Shown: positions 50,216 to 61,640 of the stretch, piece after piece
Layout of the letters: each line of letters begins with the position of its first letter
Numbering within the stretch: the stretch's first letter is position 1
Assembly (NCBI RefSeq): GCF_030056795.1
Contig: NZ_JASHKQ010000001.1
Coordinates: 496,001 to 560,000 of the forward strand
Length of the DNA: 64,000 nt
Direction: 5' to 3'
Source of the DNA: Rhodococcus sp. IEGM 1381
Lineage (GTDB): Bacteria; Actinomycetota; Actinomycetes; Mycobacteriales; Mycobacteriaceae
Translations under genes and position numbers: made by a program
Notes under the pieces: generated by a model
Seen by the model: only the letters and a program-made list of their open reading frames with translations
What the model was told of the DNA's origin: nothing
The model's database searches: none

Positions 50216-50596
50216 ATGACGAGCACTACGAAAACCGAGCAGGTTCACTCCTCCACCGGCGCGGCGGCATCGACGCTGCTCGGTGCCGCTTCTGCCGTGA
50301 GCAAGGGCCCTGCCGGAGTGGGTCTGCTGCTCGCCAAGCGCGGCTACGGTCTGGCACGCAAACAGGCTGCACAGCGCCGCGCCGCGACTGCGGAACGGAT
50401 CATCGAGGCCAACCTCACCAGGACTGCTCTGACGGTCGAACCGAAGTCGGGAAACAAGCGCCGCGTGCTGGTGTTCGGAGTTGCCGCTGCTGTTATCGGT
50501 GGTGTCGTGTTCTACCTCGGCCGTCGTCGAAACGAGGTACCGCCGCCTGCCGACGTTCCGCCGAGCCTGGACGACTACGCCGACGGCTCGTCATAG
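50216..50596 (+). CDS. cwsA: CwsA-like single-pass membrane protein
   Basis: ~126 residues. A low-complexity Ser/Ala N-terminus and a basic middle (LLAKRGYGLARKQAAQRRAA) precede one helix near the C-terminus (RRVLVFGVAAAVIGGVVFYL) and a Pro-rich external tail (NEVPPPADVPPSLDD). The same layout and chromosomal place (between ppiA and the tRNA/gyrA end) belong to mycobacterial CwsA (Rv0008c), which works with CrgA and Wag31 at the pole. Residue identity could not be tested, so the symbol is tentative. Ends 6 bp inside the convergent DUF1023 gene. Confidence 0.55.
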   Translation: MTSTTKTEQVHSSTGAAASTLLGAASAVSKGPAGVGLLLAKRGYGLARKQAAQRRAATAERIIEANLTRTALTVEPKSGNKRRVLVFGVAAAVIGGVVFYLGRRRNEVPPPADVPPSLDDYADGSS

Positions 50597-52222
50597 ATAC
50601 AGAATCTTCTGCAGTAGGTCGAACAGGGCCGGCCTGGTTCTGATCACGGCGTCCTCGCTGCGGTCGGCGACGACAAGGGCGGTGTTGTACCGACTGGTCG
50701 ATCCTTCGGCAAAGTAGTCGCTGTGACCGATCGATCCGCTGCGACCGTCGGATCCATCGGTCGAGAGCAGCGTGACCCCGTCCAGCGTGCCTGGATCACG
50801 GCCGAAGGCACCGAGGTCGGCGACGATGTCGCCGAATGCTTCGCCCGTGAACACGTGTCCGTCGGGTAACCGAAGATCCGAGACCGTGTGCGTGCCCAAT
50901 CCTGGGGATCCGAGCGCCACGAACTCGTCGGCCCCGGTGTCGGCTCGAAGCGCCGACGCTGCGGTGAGCGACCCGTAAGAGTGGGCAAGCACCGACAGGT
51001 GCGGATCGCTCGCACGCGCTGCGTCGAGTCCGTCCAGAAACGGACCGAGCCGATCTGCCCCTGCGTCGGCCGCGATCGCGGACATCACGGTTCGGTTGGG
51101 ATCGAGTAGGCTCCAGCCGAGCTGGGGGGCCTGGTAGTTCATCCACGTCACGACCGCCGCACTCTCGTCCTGACCTCCTGGAAGCAGTTGCTGCACAGTC
51201 GATTTCAATCCGTCCATATCGCCGTCGTAGCTCTCGATGTCGCCGTGCACGGTCGAACCGAGACCAGGTACGAACACGGCCACATGAGTAGCTGTATCGA
51301 CATCACCCACCGCAACAGCCGCTGTGGTCTCCTCGTACGAAGAGTTGTCCAATACCAAAAGTTGCCGATCTCCCTGCGCCAGTACAGATTCGATCGCAAC
51401 GAGCGACTCGAGTCTTTTACGCGTCTGTTCCAGCCCCGCATCCGCGTCGCTGAAGATTCCTCCGAACACGTTGTTGTCCAGCTCTTTCCGCAGCTCGGCC
51501 TCGGCCGTGAGGAGGCGAACACGCTCGGCGGCCAGAACCCGCCGGTTGGCACTGTCTCGCACTCGACCCGGCAGACCGTCGAGATTGCCGATGAGCCCTG
51601 GTTGCTCCACCATCAGCATGGTTCGTACGGCAGGCGAGAGCGCGCTCCAGAACGCGGAATTGGCAGCCGGCGTTGCGCCCGGAGTCACCGAGGCCGCAAC
51701 TGCGGTCGAGACCTCCATCTCCGGGGTTCCCCCGGCAAGGCGTCGAGCAAGGGTTTCGTCGAAAGCCGTTGCTGTGCTGATCAACTGAGAGATTCGCGCC
51801 GCCAACTCCTCACGGAGACCACGGCGGTCTCGCATCGTCGACCACAGGTCCGAAAGCGCTACCGAGTACGACGCGACCGTGTCGGTCACCGAACCGTCGG
51901 AGTCGATTCCGAACCGAGATTCGCCGGCCTCCTGCTCCACGGCGCGCAGAGCTGCGATCAGACTCGCCATATCGATAGAGGCGTCGGCGACACAGCTCGC
52001 GATCCGAAGCAGCTCATCGGAGGAAGCGCGGACATCGGATCGGACGCCTCTCATCGCCTCTCGGGCAGCGTCAGCGGCCGCACCGACCCATTCGTCGCCG
52101 AACACGGCGTCCACGGACGAACCATGCACGACGACCAGTTCGCGCCACTGCCGCATCAGACCGTCGGAGGCAGTGATCAACTCACGGCTGTTCCACGATC
52201 TGAACTCGTCGAGTGTGACCAT
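50591..52222 (-). CDS. DUF1023 alpha/beta hydrolase with WXG100-like N-terminus
   Basis: ~543 residues. The first ~100 are helical (MVTLDEFRSWNSRELITASD, DEWVGAAADAAREAMRG), resembling WXG100/ESX-type helical pairs. The middle is helical; the C-terminal ~220 form a DUF1023 hydrolase: THVAVFVPGLGSTVHGDIES, nucleophile SVLAHSYGSLTAASAL, and DEFVALGSPGLGTH. No signal peptide, so export by a type VII system is possible but untested. ATG 52222 fits the conserved start. The natural substrate is unknown. Confidence 0.85.
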   Translation of the reverse strand: MVTLDEFRSWNSRELITASDGLMRQWRELVVVHGSSVDAVFGDEWVGAAADAAREAMRGVRSDVRASSDELLRIASCVADASIDMASLIAALRAVEQEAGESRFGIDSDGSVTDTVASYSVALSDLWSTMRDRRGLREELAARISQLISTATAFDETLARRLAGGTPEMEVSTAVAASVTPGATPAANSAFWSALSPAVRTMLMVEQPGLIGNLDGLPGRVRDSANRRVLAAERVRLLTAEAELRKELDNNVFGGIFSDADAGLEQTRKRLESLVAIESVLAQGDRQLLVLDNSSYEETTAAVAVGDVDTATHVAVFVPGLGSTVHGDIESYDGDMDGLKSTVQQLLPGGQDESAAVVTWMNYQAPQLGWSLLDPNRTVMSAIAADAGADRLGPFLDGLDAARASDPHLSVLAHSYGSLTAASALRADTGADEFVALGSPGLGTHTVSDLRLPDGHVFTGEAFGDIVADLGAFGRDPGTLDGVTLLSTDGSDGRSGSIGHSDYFAEGSTSRYNTALVVADRSEDAVIRTRPALFDLLQKILYL

Positions 52223-52353
52223 AGTGAATCCCCCGCAGCGTCGTCGTATCCGACGAGTCAACGCGACAGGCGAGTCCCGCTATGAAATCTATCCCCAGCC
52301 TGTGGATGAAATCTGGGGATCAAGGCATGCTGGGGATGAGCGTCCTGTGCACG

Positions 52354-53400
52354 TCACCGCGCGATTCTGTGAACCGGTCCGCTGAAGCCGTCTCCTGGGT
52401 CGGTAGGACGGCTGGTCCGAGGCGGCCTGCTCCGCTTCGCCCGGTAGAGATCTGCATCGGCTGCCCGGTAGATCTCACCCCAACGACGACCCGCGGGCAT
52501 GCACGCCAGGCCGACGCTCCACTCGGCCCGATGGGCACGGCGCAACCGATCGATGATCTGCAAGGCTTCTTTCTCGAGGACCCCGGGCATGAACAACACG
52601 AACTCGTCTCCACCGAGGCGACCGAGAACATCTCGTTTGGTCAGCTGCCCTTTCCACGCTTTCGAGACCCGAGTCAGGAGTACGTCGCCCGCGATGTGGC
52701 CGTACTCGTCGTTGATCTCCTTGAAATTGTCGAGATCGAGCACCGCCAGGCTGACCGAGAGTCCACGGGCGGCGCAGGCCGGAAGCATCTTCTCTATCTT
52801 GGACTCGAAACCGAAGCGGTTGAGAAGTCCGGTCAATGCGTCGTGGGTCGAGAAATACCGCATCCGGCGTGCGAAGACGCCGAACACCTCGGTCGCACCG
52901 ACAATTCCGAGAGCGACGAGAATATAAGAGATGAACGGTGTCCCGTACGGCGCGATCGCGGCACCGATCACTGCTGAAACAGCAAGCACCGCAACCCAGA
53001 TGCCGGCGTTGCGCTCGGACCAGAAGGCGCCGATATGCATTCCGAGGAACATCGCGGCCTGCACACAGATCAAGAAGGCAGGCATGGTGTCGCTGCTACC
53101 CAACGCACATGCGAGTCCCACCACCGACAGGGCGGTCGCACAACCCACCGCTCGTTTGGGGCTCGGCACACCCGCCCGCACCAGAACCACGATCGCCAGT
53201 GGACCCATGACCAAGGCCAGCGCCGCCAGAACCTGCTGGGGGCCGGAAAGATTGGACCACGATGCGACGGCGCTCGCGGCGTACAGGACGGTGGTCACAG
53301 CCGCGAATACCGCGAGCATGCGGCCGGACTCGTCGAACCTCGGCCTGCTCACCAGTCGGTGCCGGTTGCGTCGGGCGATGCCTGCTCGTGCTCGTGGCAA
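52354..53400 (-). CDS. Membrane-bound GGDEF diguanylate cyclase
   Basis: 348 residues from TTG 53400; GTG 53352 and ATG 53319 are equally possible and lose only basic residues. Five to six membrane helices span about 28-180. A cytoplasmic GGDEF domain follows, with FSTHDALTGLLNRFGFESKI, LAVLDLDNFKEINDEYGHIA and an intact RLGGDEFVLFMPG. The I-site position is TKRD rather than RxxD, so product inhibition may be absent. It would make cyclic di-GMP. No EAL domain, unlike the protein at 11986. The sensed signal is unknown. Confidence 0.88.
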   Translation of the reverse strand: MPRARAGIARRNRHRLVSRPRFDESGRMLAVFAAVTTVLYAASAVASWSNLSGPQQVLAALALVMGPLAIVVLVRAGVPSPKRAVGCATALSVVGLACALGSSDTMPAFLICVQAAMFLGMHIGAFWSERNAGIWVAVLAVSAVIGAAIAPYGTPFISYILVALGIVGATEVFGVFARRMRYFSTHDALTGLLNRFGFESKIEKMLPACAARGLSVSLAVLDLDNFKEINDEYGHIAGDVLLTRVSKAWKGQLTKRDVLGRLGGDEFVLFMPGVLEKEALQIIDRLRRAHRAEWSVGLACMPAGRRWGEIYRAADADLYRAKRSRPPRTSRPTDPGDGFSGPVHRIAR

Positions 53401-53557
53401 CGCTCACCGAACCGGACCACACCACTCACCTGATACCCCCCAGGCACCATCGGCCCTCCCCACGCACTACGGCCATCGCCTCACATGACCCAACGATGCC
53501 CGGACTCTAACACCTTCGAGGCGCGACCACGATTCTGCGCAGAGGAGACGCAGCAGG

Positions 53558-54508
53558 TCAGGATGCCTTCTCGGCGCGCGCAGCCTCCCTGGCGAGCAAT
53601 CGATCCCTGGACTCCTCGAACTTGGTCGCCTTGGACTCCAAGTCCTCGACGAATGCGGCCAGCCGATCGCGATCCCGCTCGCCCTCACCCGTGAAATCGT
53701 TGCGCTCGAAGATATTCCACTTTCGCAGCACCGGCATCAGCACTTCGTCCAGATGTTGCCGGAGGTCGTAGATTCCGTTCTTGGCCAGAATCATGGCGTT
53801 CTTGCGGAAATTCGGCATGTTCAGGCCAGGCATCTGGAAGTCCGTTGCGACATCGGCGATGGCGCGAACCATTTGATCGGGCACGAGATCCAACGACGCC
53901 TCACCCAGGTTCCGATAGAAGATCATGTGCAGATTCTCGTCCGCAGCAACACGAGCCAACATTCGATCCGCCACCGGATCGCCACACGCCAACCCCGTAT
54001 TACGGTGCGACACCCGAGTCGCCAACTCCTGGAACGTCACGTACGCAACCGAATGCAGGAAGTTTGCCCCGTCCATCGGCGCATCTACGCCAACAGTCAT
54101 GTGGTGCATCCGAGCCCGCTCCAACTCCACCGGGTCGACTGCACGTGTCACCACCAAATAATCGCGCATGACGATTCCGTGGCGATTCTCTTCCGCAGTC
54201 CAACGCCCCACCCACGTGCCCCAGGCACCGTCCAACGAAAAATTGTCTGCCAATCCCCGGTGGTACGACGGCAGATTGTCCTCGGTGAGCAGATTGGTGA
54301 TCATCGCAGTGCGGGCCAGTTCCGACAGTGACGACTGCTCGAGAGACCAGTCCTCCCCACCCATCGCCGCGAAATTCCGGCCCAGATCCCACGGAACGTA
54401 GTCATGCGGATGCCATTCCTTCGCCATCGACAGATGGCGATTCAAGTTGGCTTCCAGGGTGCCGTCGAGTTCGGTCAACAGCTCTTCATGATCGAGAACA
54501 CGTGTCAT
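53558..54508 (-). CDS. Acyl-ACP desaturase, DesA/ferritin-like diiron type
   Basis: ~316 residues. Two diiron ligand motifs are visible, TAEENRHGIVMRD and ADENLHMIFYRNL, both E-x-x-H. The usual helical bundle surrounds them (YVPWDLGRNFAAMGGEDWSL near the N-terminus). Soluble desaturases of this type insert a double bond into acyl-ACP, and mycobacterial DesA1/DesA2 serve mycolate synthesis. ATG 54508 has GGAG 8 nt upstream; ATG 54529 would be an extension. It lies between tRNA-Ala and the GGDEF gene. Confidence 0.88.
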   Translation of the reverse strand: MTRVLDHEELLTELDGTLEANLNRHLSMAKEWHPHDYVPWDLGRNFAAMGGEDWSLEQSSLSELARTAMITNLLTEDNLPSYHRGLADNFSLDGAWGTWVGRWTAEENRHGIVMRDYLVVTRAVDPVELERARMHHMTVGVDAPMDGANFLHSVAYVTFQELATRVSHRNTGLACGDPVADRMLARVAADENLHMIFYRNLGEASLDLVPDQMVRAIADVATDFQMPGLNMPNFRKNAMILAKNGIYDLRQHLDEVLMPVLRKWNIFERNDFTGEGERDRDRLAAFVEDLESKATKFEESRDRLLAREAARAEKAS

Positions 54509-54792
54509 CTGCGGGGCTCCTTCGAACATCGAGGTGCCCGAACCGACAATCGATTCGAGGCAGGGGCGAACACCGTCCGCCGAGACAGCTGCGACGGCAC
54601 ACCCCCCTGCGGTGCGCCGTCGCTACTGTTCACGCCGGTCGTGGGACCGACGTTCTTGCACACCGAGAACGCTAGGGACCACGCCCCGATTGCGAAACAG
54701 AACAGCCGAGTGTCTGGACAAATGGGCGCCGGCGACGAGCACCCTTGGGTACGGTCACAACCTTCGCGCTCGGCCCGCCTCGGATCCGTCGG

Positions 54793-54848
54793 CACTCGAT
54801 GTCACATCTGGTGGCCTTTTCGGGGGTCAATGGCACATCGAGTGGACT
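54793..54848 (+). repeat. Interspersed ~56-bp palindromic repeat, copy 9
   Basis: CACTCGATGTCACAT left arm, GGCACATCGAGTG right arm, core GGTGGCCTTTTCGGGGGTC. It lies downstream of tRNA-Ala and upstream of the desaturase, both on the minus strand. Confidence 0.9.
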
Positions 54849-54875
54849 TGCGCTGCCGGTGTGGGTGCGGACACG

Positions 54876-54908
54876 AAAAAGGACGCCCACGAAAGTGGAC
54901 GTCCTTTT
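54876..54908 (-). terminator. Rho-independent terminator of tRNA-Ala
   Basis: On the minus strand AAAAGGACGTCCAC and GTGGGCGTCCTTTT pair with one mismatch around TTTC and end in a T-run. It begins 5 nt after the tRNA. Confidence 0.88.
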
Positions 54909-54912
54909 GTTG

Positions 54913-54985
54913 TGGAGCCTAGGAGATTCGAACTCCTGACATCTGCCTTGCAAAGGCAGCGCTCTACCAACTGAGCTAAGGCCCC
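54913..54985 (-). tRNA. tRNA-Ala (anticodon TGC)
   Basis: 73 nt; CCA not encoded. Acceptor GGGGCCT/AGGCTCC with one G-U, D-arm AGCTCAGTTGGTAGAGC, anticodon arm CTGCC-TTTGCAA-GGCAG, T-arm AGGAG-TTCGAAT-CTCCT. Partner of tRNA-Ile in the conserved gyrA-tRNA group. Confidence 0.97.
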
Positions 54986-55037
54986 GGGTGTTGCGGTTGA
55001 ACGTGCACGAACATTACACGTTCGATCCGAGCGATCG

Positions 55038-55148
55038 TCACCCGGTGGAGATACTGTGCCAGACGCCGTCCGAGCTGCGCGTCGAGCGCACCTTCGATAC
55101 TGTCAGCACTGCGATCACCACCGATGCGACGAGAAGAAGGATTCTCAC
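55038..55148 (-). CDS. DLW-39-like 36-residue protein
   Basis: A short gene between tRNA-Ile and tRNA-Ala. GTG 55148, with GAGGCAGGAC just upstream, opens VRILLLVASVVIAVLTVSKV, one hydrophobic helix, then a basic and polar tail ending SSDGVWHSISTG. Length, helix, tail and position match the actinobacterial DLW-39 family, which sits by gyrA and tRNA-Ile; here the D-L-W triplet reads D-G-V-W. Function is unknown in the family. Confidence 0.72.
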   Translation of the reverse strand: MRILLLVASVVIAVLTVSKVRSTRSSDGVWHSISTG

Positions 55149-55175
55149 GTCCTGCCTCTTTTCGTTCGTTCGGTG

Positions 55176-55249
55176 TGGGCCTAGGAGGACTTGAACCTCC
55201 GACCTCTTCCTTATCAGGGAAGCGCTCTAACCGCCTGAGCTATAGGCCC
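55176..55249 (-). tRNA. tRNA-Ile (anticodon GAT)
   Basis: 74 nt; CCA not encoded. Acceptor GGGCCTA/TAGGCCC, anticodon arm CTTCC-CTGATAA-GGAAG reading GAT, T-arm GGAGG-TTCAAGT-CCTCC. It sits downstream of the DUF3566 gene on the same strand, as in mycobacteria. Confidence 0.97.
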
Positions 55250-55358
55250 TCATCACTGATTTCGGCCGAAGAATTCCTCTCCTCGAACCGAGGGATGAGA
55301 TTACCGTATCGGGCCGCTGTCTTCCAAAACGGCCCGATACGGCCACTCGTTGTGCAGG

Positions 55359-56723
55359 TCAGTCGCGGTCTGCCAGTGTCACTTCGACGCCACCGACCAG
55401 GTCCGACGACAGGTTGTAGATGAACGCGCCGATGGTGGTGAGAGCGGTGAAGAGTACGACATTGATCACACCGATCACCGCTGCGTAGCCGAACACCTGT
55501 CCGGCGCTGACGAGTCCACCGTCACCGGATTCGTTGACGATCTCGGTGAAAGCACTGTTGAGACGGTCCCAGACGCCCATACCGTCGAGCACGGCGTAGA
55601 GCAGGCCGACGGCCACCATCCAGACGAAGAACAGTGACACCGCGATGACGAGCGCGATCTTCAGCGTCGACCACGGATCGATCTTGCGAAGCTGAATGGT
55701 CGCGCGCAGTGGGTTGCCGTCCGCGCTGGGCACCGCCGTGATGGCGGCGGGCGCGGCGCGGTCGGCCTGGCTCTGCTCGGGATGCCGGACAGCGGACAGA
55801 TCGGGCATGTCCTTTGCCAGATCCTTGCGTTCGATATGACGGGTCGGTCCGTCGATCACCGCTGCCTTCGACCTGGCGGCCTCGCGCCGTTCGGTCTTGT
55901 CCTCGGTGGACTTACGCTGAGCGGGCTCGGCGGTCGTGCGAGCAGACCGGTCGAACTCGGCATTCGGTGGAAGGGCTGCGCCTCGACCGGAGAGATTGGT
56001 CTGCGGCTGGTTCTGGGGCTGGTTCTGCGGCTGCTGACGGTCCTCTGTGCCCTGCTGTGCCGGACGCTGACCGGCACCACGCTGCCACGGCGGCGTTCCC
56101 GACCCACCTTGCGGACCCTCGGCAGGCTGAGCAGGCATTGCCTGGGTGGCGGCCGGAGCGGCGTGGTCTTGCTCGCGAGTAGCCGTGGGAACCGATCGAC
56201 TGGCGCGAGTCGCGTCACCGTCACCCTCGGCCGACCTCTCCGGTGCGTGGGATACCTCGGTGGGTGCCGGGCCCCGCGGCGGAGCCGGACGAGACGGCGG
56301 CCCTGCCGGTGCCTGTCGCTGTGGGGGCTGACCGTTTACCGGCTGAGCCGCGGTGGGCTGGCCGGAACCGGGCTGAACCGGCCGAGCGGGCGGGCCCTGG
56401 TTGGTCGCTCCCGAAGGAGCCTGCGGCCGGGGTCCCTGAGGTGCAGGGGGTCCCTGAGGTGCAGGCGGCCGCTGCGGGGGCGGGCCCTGTGTCGGTCGTG
56501 CCGGGCCGTTGGGAGCACCCTGTGCCGGACGCACCGGCGGGCGGGAGTTCCCCTGGGGAGCCGGCCCGCGGCCGGCAGCGGGTGCCGGACGAGCGGCAGG
56601 CTGCGGGCGGCTACCCGGACGAGCTCCCTCAGGCCGCGCGGGCTGCTCGGCCCGCGGCGCGTCGCGGCCGTCCGGTGCGCCGCTGGGGCCGGGCCTGCTA
56701 CCAGGCCGGTTGGGAGTGCTCAC
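55359..56723 (-). CDS. DUF3566 membrane protein (Rv0007-like)
   Basis: 454 residues. About 300 N-terminal residues are a disordered Pro/Gly/Gln/Arg-rich tail. The C-terminal ~120 form the DUF3566 domain with two helices (LKIALVIAVSLFFVWMVAVG and QVFGYAAVIGVINVVLFTAL) and the typical IQLRKIDPWS before and NLSSDLVGGVEVTLAD after. GTG 56723 directly follows the gyrA TAA, so it is co-transcribed with gyrA. Role unknown; conserved after gyrA across Mycobacteriales. Confidence 0.88.
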   Translation of the reverse strand: MSTPNRPGSRPGPSGAPDGRDAPRAEQPARPEGARPGSRPQPAARPAPAAGRGPAPQGNSRPPVRPAQGAPNGPARPTQGPPPQRPPAPQGPPAPQGPRPQAPSGATNQGPPARPVQPGSGQPTAAQPVNGQPPQRQAPAGPPSRPAPPRGPAPTEVSHAPERSAEGDGDATRASRSVPTATREQDHAAPAATQAMPAQPAEGPQGGSGTPPWQRGAGQRPAQQGTEDRQQPQNQPQNQPQTNLSGRGAALPPNAEFDRSARTTAEPAQRKSTEDKTERREAARSKAAVIDGPTRHIERKDLAKDMPDLSAVRHPEQSQADRAAPAAITAVPSADGNPLRATIQLRKIDPWSTLKIALVIAVSLFFVWMVAVGLLYAVLDGMGVWDRLNSAFTEIVNESGDGGLVSAGQVFGYAAVIGVINVVLFTALTTIGAFIYNLSSDLVGGVEVTLADRD

Positions 56724-59267
56724 TTACGACTCCTTCGCTGCATCGTCTTCGGTGCCCACAGCATCCGGTTCGATCTCGTCGGCGTTGCGCGCGATCGCGA
56801 GCAGTGTGTCGCCTTCACCGAGATTCATCAACCGCACGCCCTTGGTCTGTCGGCCGGCTTTCCGGACCTGCTTGGCAGCAGTCCGAATGACGCCACCACT
56901 GGACGTGATGGCATACAGCTCGTCCTCGTCGTCGACGATGAGAGCTCCCACCAGCGTGCCACGCTTGGGGTCGTACTGGATTGTCAGTACTCCCTTTCCG
57001 CCGCGGCCCTGCTGCGGATAGTCCTCCATCGCAGTGCGCTTGGAGTAGCCACCCGACGTGGCGACCAGCAAGAACTTGTTCTCACTGACGACGTTGAGCG
57101 AGAGCAGCTCGTCCTCGCCGTTGAATCGCATGCCCTGCACACCGGACGTCGCGCGGCCCATGGGTCGCAGCACCTCGTCGGTGGCCGAGAACCGGATCGA
57201 CTGACCCTGTGCCGAGACGAGCAGCAGATCGTCGTCGGAGGACGCCAGGACTGCGCCGACCAACTCGTCGTCGCCGCGGAGGTTGACCGCCACGATGCCG
57301 CCACTGCGGTTGGAGTCGAAATCGGTCAGGCGTGACTTCTTGACGAGACCGCCCTTGGTGGCGAGCACCAGGTAGGGAGCATCCTCGTAGGTCTTGATCT
57401 GGATGACCTGGGCGATGCGCTCGTCGGGCTGGAACGCCAGCAGGTTGGCGACGTGCTGTCCGCGAGCCGTTCGGTTCGCCTCGGGCAGTTCGTACGCCTT
57501 GGCCCGGTAGACGCGGCCCTTGGTGGTGAAGAACAAGATCCAGTCGTGCGTCGAGCAGACGAAGAACTTGCTGACGATGTCGTCCTGCTTGAGGCCGGCA
57601 CCCATGACGCCCTTACCGCCGCGCTTCTGCGAGCGGTACAGATCGGTTCTGGTGCGCTTGGCGTATCCGGTCTCGGTGATCGTGACGACCACGTTCTCCC
57701 GGGCGATCAGGTCTTCGTCGTTGACGTCGCCGTCGGCGGCGATGATGCGCGTTCGACGATCGTCACCGAATTTCTCGACGATCTCGGCAAGTTCGTCGCG
57801 CACGATCTGCCGTTGCCGCTCCGGCTTGGCCAGGATGTCCTTCAGATCGGCAATCGTTATTTCCAGCTCCGCCAGGTCGTCGATGATCTTCTGACGCTCG
57901 AGAGCTGCGAGGCGCCGCAGCTGCATGTCGAGGATCGCCTGTGCCTGGATGTCGTCGATATCGAGTAGGTCGATCAAGCCCTGCTTGGCGACATCCACTG
58001 TCTGCGACGCGCGAATGAGGGCGATGACCTCATCCAGTGCGTCGAGCGCCTTGACGAGTCCACGCAGGATGTGGGCGCGCTCCTCTGCCCTCCGCAGCCG
58101 GTACCGCGTACGTCGAACGATCACGTCGAGTTGATGAGTGACGTAGTACCGGATCATCTGATCCAGTCGCAGGGTGCGCGGCACGCCGTCCACGATCGAT
58201 AGCATGTTCGCACCGAAGCTCGTCTGCAGCTGCGAGTGTTTGTAGAGGTTGTTGAGCACCACCTTCGCGACCGCGTCCCGCTTGATGGTGACGACGATGC
58301 GCATGCCGACGCGATCGGACGACTCGTCGTCGATCTTCGAGATTCCGGCGAGCTTGCCGTCACGCACCTGCTCGTGAATCGACTGAATCATGTTGTCCGG
58401 GTTGACCTGGAACGGCAATTCCGTGATGACGATCGTGGTGCGACCCATCGCGTCTTCTTCGATCTCGACGACGCCGCGCATGCGGATGGAGCCTCGACCG
58501 GTGGCGTATGCGTCCTGAATCCCCTGGCCACCGACGATGAGCCCGTGGGTGGGGAAGTCGGGGCCCTTGACGCGTTCCATGCAGGCCGCCAGGGTGGCTT
58601 CCTCGTCGGCCTCGTGGTTGTCGAGAGCCCAGAACACCGCATCGCCGAGTTCACGCAGGTTGTGCGGAGGGATATTGGTGGCCATGCCGACGGCAATGCC
58701 GTTGGAGCCGTTCATCAACAGGTTGGGTACTCGTGACGGAAGGACCGTCGGCTCTTGGGTTTTGCCGTCGTAGTTGGGGATGAAATCGACGGTTTCCTCG
58801 TCGATGTCGCGCAGCATCTCCATCGCGAGCGGGGTCAGGCGCGCCTCGGTGTATCGCATGGCGGCGGCACCGTCGTTGCCGCGCGAACCGAAGTTGCCCT
58901 GGCCGTCGACCAATGGGTAGCGCATCGACCACGGCTGGGCCAAACGCACCAGTGCGTCGTAGATCGAGGTGTCGCCGTGGGGATGGTAGTTACCCATCGT
59001 TTCGGCAACGGGGCGTGCGGATTTGACGTAACTGCGGTCGGGGCGGAAGCCCGAGTCGTACATCGCGTACAACACACGGCGGTGCACCGGCTTGAGACCG
59101 TCGCGGACCTCGGGCAGTGCGCGACCGACGATGACGCTCATGGCGTAATCGATGTAGCTTCGCTGCATTTCCTGCTGGATATCGACCGGATCGATCCGGT
59201 CTCCACCCTCGGCATTGGTGGTCGAGCCCGGCGGGGGTCCTACCGGCGGTTCGGTGATGTCAGACAT
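56724..59267 (-). CDS. gyrA: DNA gyrase subunit A
   Basis: 847 residues. The breakage-reunion domain has catalytic Tyr 139 ([11 protein letters not shown]), and the quinolone region [10 protein letters not shown] has Thr 100 at the E. coli Ser83 position, where mycobacteria carry Ala. A coiled-coil arm and a C-terminal beta-pinwheel follow, with the GyrA box QKRGGKG and a second GRGGKG. With GyrB it introduces negative supercoils. Lies 68 bp after gyrB, with a hairpin between them. Confidence 0.97.
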   Translation of the reverse strand: MSDITEPPVGPPPGSTTNAEGGDRIDPVDIQQEMQRSYIDYAMSVIVGRALPEVRDGLKPVHRRVLYAMYDSGFRPDRSYVKSARPVAETMGNYHPHGDTSIYDALVRLAQPWSMRYPLVDGQGNFGSRGNDGAAAMRYTEARLTPLAMEMLRDIDEETVDFIPNYDGKTQEPTVLPSRVPNLLMNGSNGIAVGMATNIPPHNLRELGDAVFWALDNHEADEEATLAACMERVKGPDFPTHGLIVGGQGIQDAYATGRGSIRMRGVVEIEEDAMGRTTIVITELPFQVNPDNMIQSIHEQVRDGKLAGISKIDDESSDRVGMRIVVTIKRDAVAKVVLNNLYKHSQLQTSFGANMLSIVDGVPRTLRLDQMIRYYVTHQLDVIVRRTRYRLRRAEERAHILRGLVKALDALDEVIALIRASQTVDVAKQGLIDLLDIDDIQAQAILDMQLRRLAALERQKIIDDLAELEITIADLKDILAKPERQRQIVRDELAEIVEKFGDDRRTRIIAADGDVNDEDLIARENVVVTITETGYAKRTRTDLYRSQKRGGKGVMGAGLKQDDIVSKFFVCSTHDWILFFTTKGRVYRAKAYELPEANRTARGQHVANLLAFQPDERIAQVIQIKTYEDAPYLVLATKGGLVKKSRLTDFDSNRSGGIVAVNLRGDDELVGAVLASSDDDLLLVSAQGQSIRFSATDEVLRPMGRATSGVQGMRFNGEDELLSLNVVSENKFLLVATSGGYSKRTAMEDYPQQGRGGKGVLTIQYDPKRGTLVGALIVDDEDELYAITSSGGVIRTAAKQVRKAGRQTKGVRLMNLGEGDTLLAIARNADEIEPDAVGTEDDAAKES

Positions 59268-59291
59268 ACAAATCTCCTCGAGAAACGGTCA

Positions 59292-59328
59292 CCTCCACGC
59301 ACCGAGTGAACTCGTCGGTGCGTGGAGG
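59292..59328. repeat. Hairpin in the gyrB-gyrA spacer
   Basis: CCTCCACGCACCGA (59292-59305) and TCGGTGCGTGGAGG (59315-59328) are perfect 14-bp arms around 9 nt, 8 bp after the gyrB stop. No T-run follows on the minus strand. Probably an RNA-processing or stability element, or a partial attenuator tuning gyrA relative to gyrB. Confidence 0.7.
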
Positions 59329-59335
59329 GAAGTGA

Positions 59336-61402
<2,067 letters not shown>

Positions 61403-61640
61403 CTACGCGTCCACTACCCCGCTCACACCTATATCAGGTGCTACCGCAGAGGGTCGGCACGGTCTTTCGGCCGTGCGCGTTCCATGCGTTTGTTCCGGGC
61501 TTGATGTCGTACCGGTCCATAGTACTGGTTGGTTGCGACAGCGTGGGCACGATGACACCCCTAAAAGGCCCCTGATTGCCTCACAGGCGCATTTTCTCGG
61601 TATCGGACGGCAAAGATGAAGGGTAAAACGGGCCACTCGG

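Larger units (their letters stand above)
54509..54912. other. 404-bp gap between desaturase start and tRNA-Ala
   Basis: No gene supported. It holds the desaturase promoter region, repeat copy 9 (54793-54848) and the tRNA-Ala terminator (54876-54908). Nothing else was seen. Confidence 0.6.

Noticed and set aside
56724..57335. Long plus-strand open frame opposite the 3' part of gyrA and the DUF3566 gene
   Set aside because: Antisense to two well-supported genes and rich in Arg, Ser and Leu as expected for a high-GC shadow.
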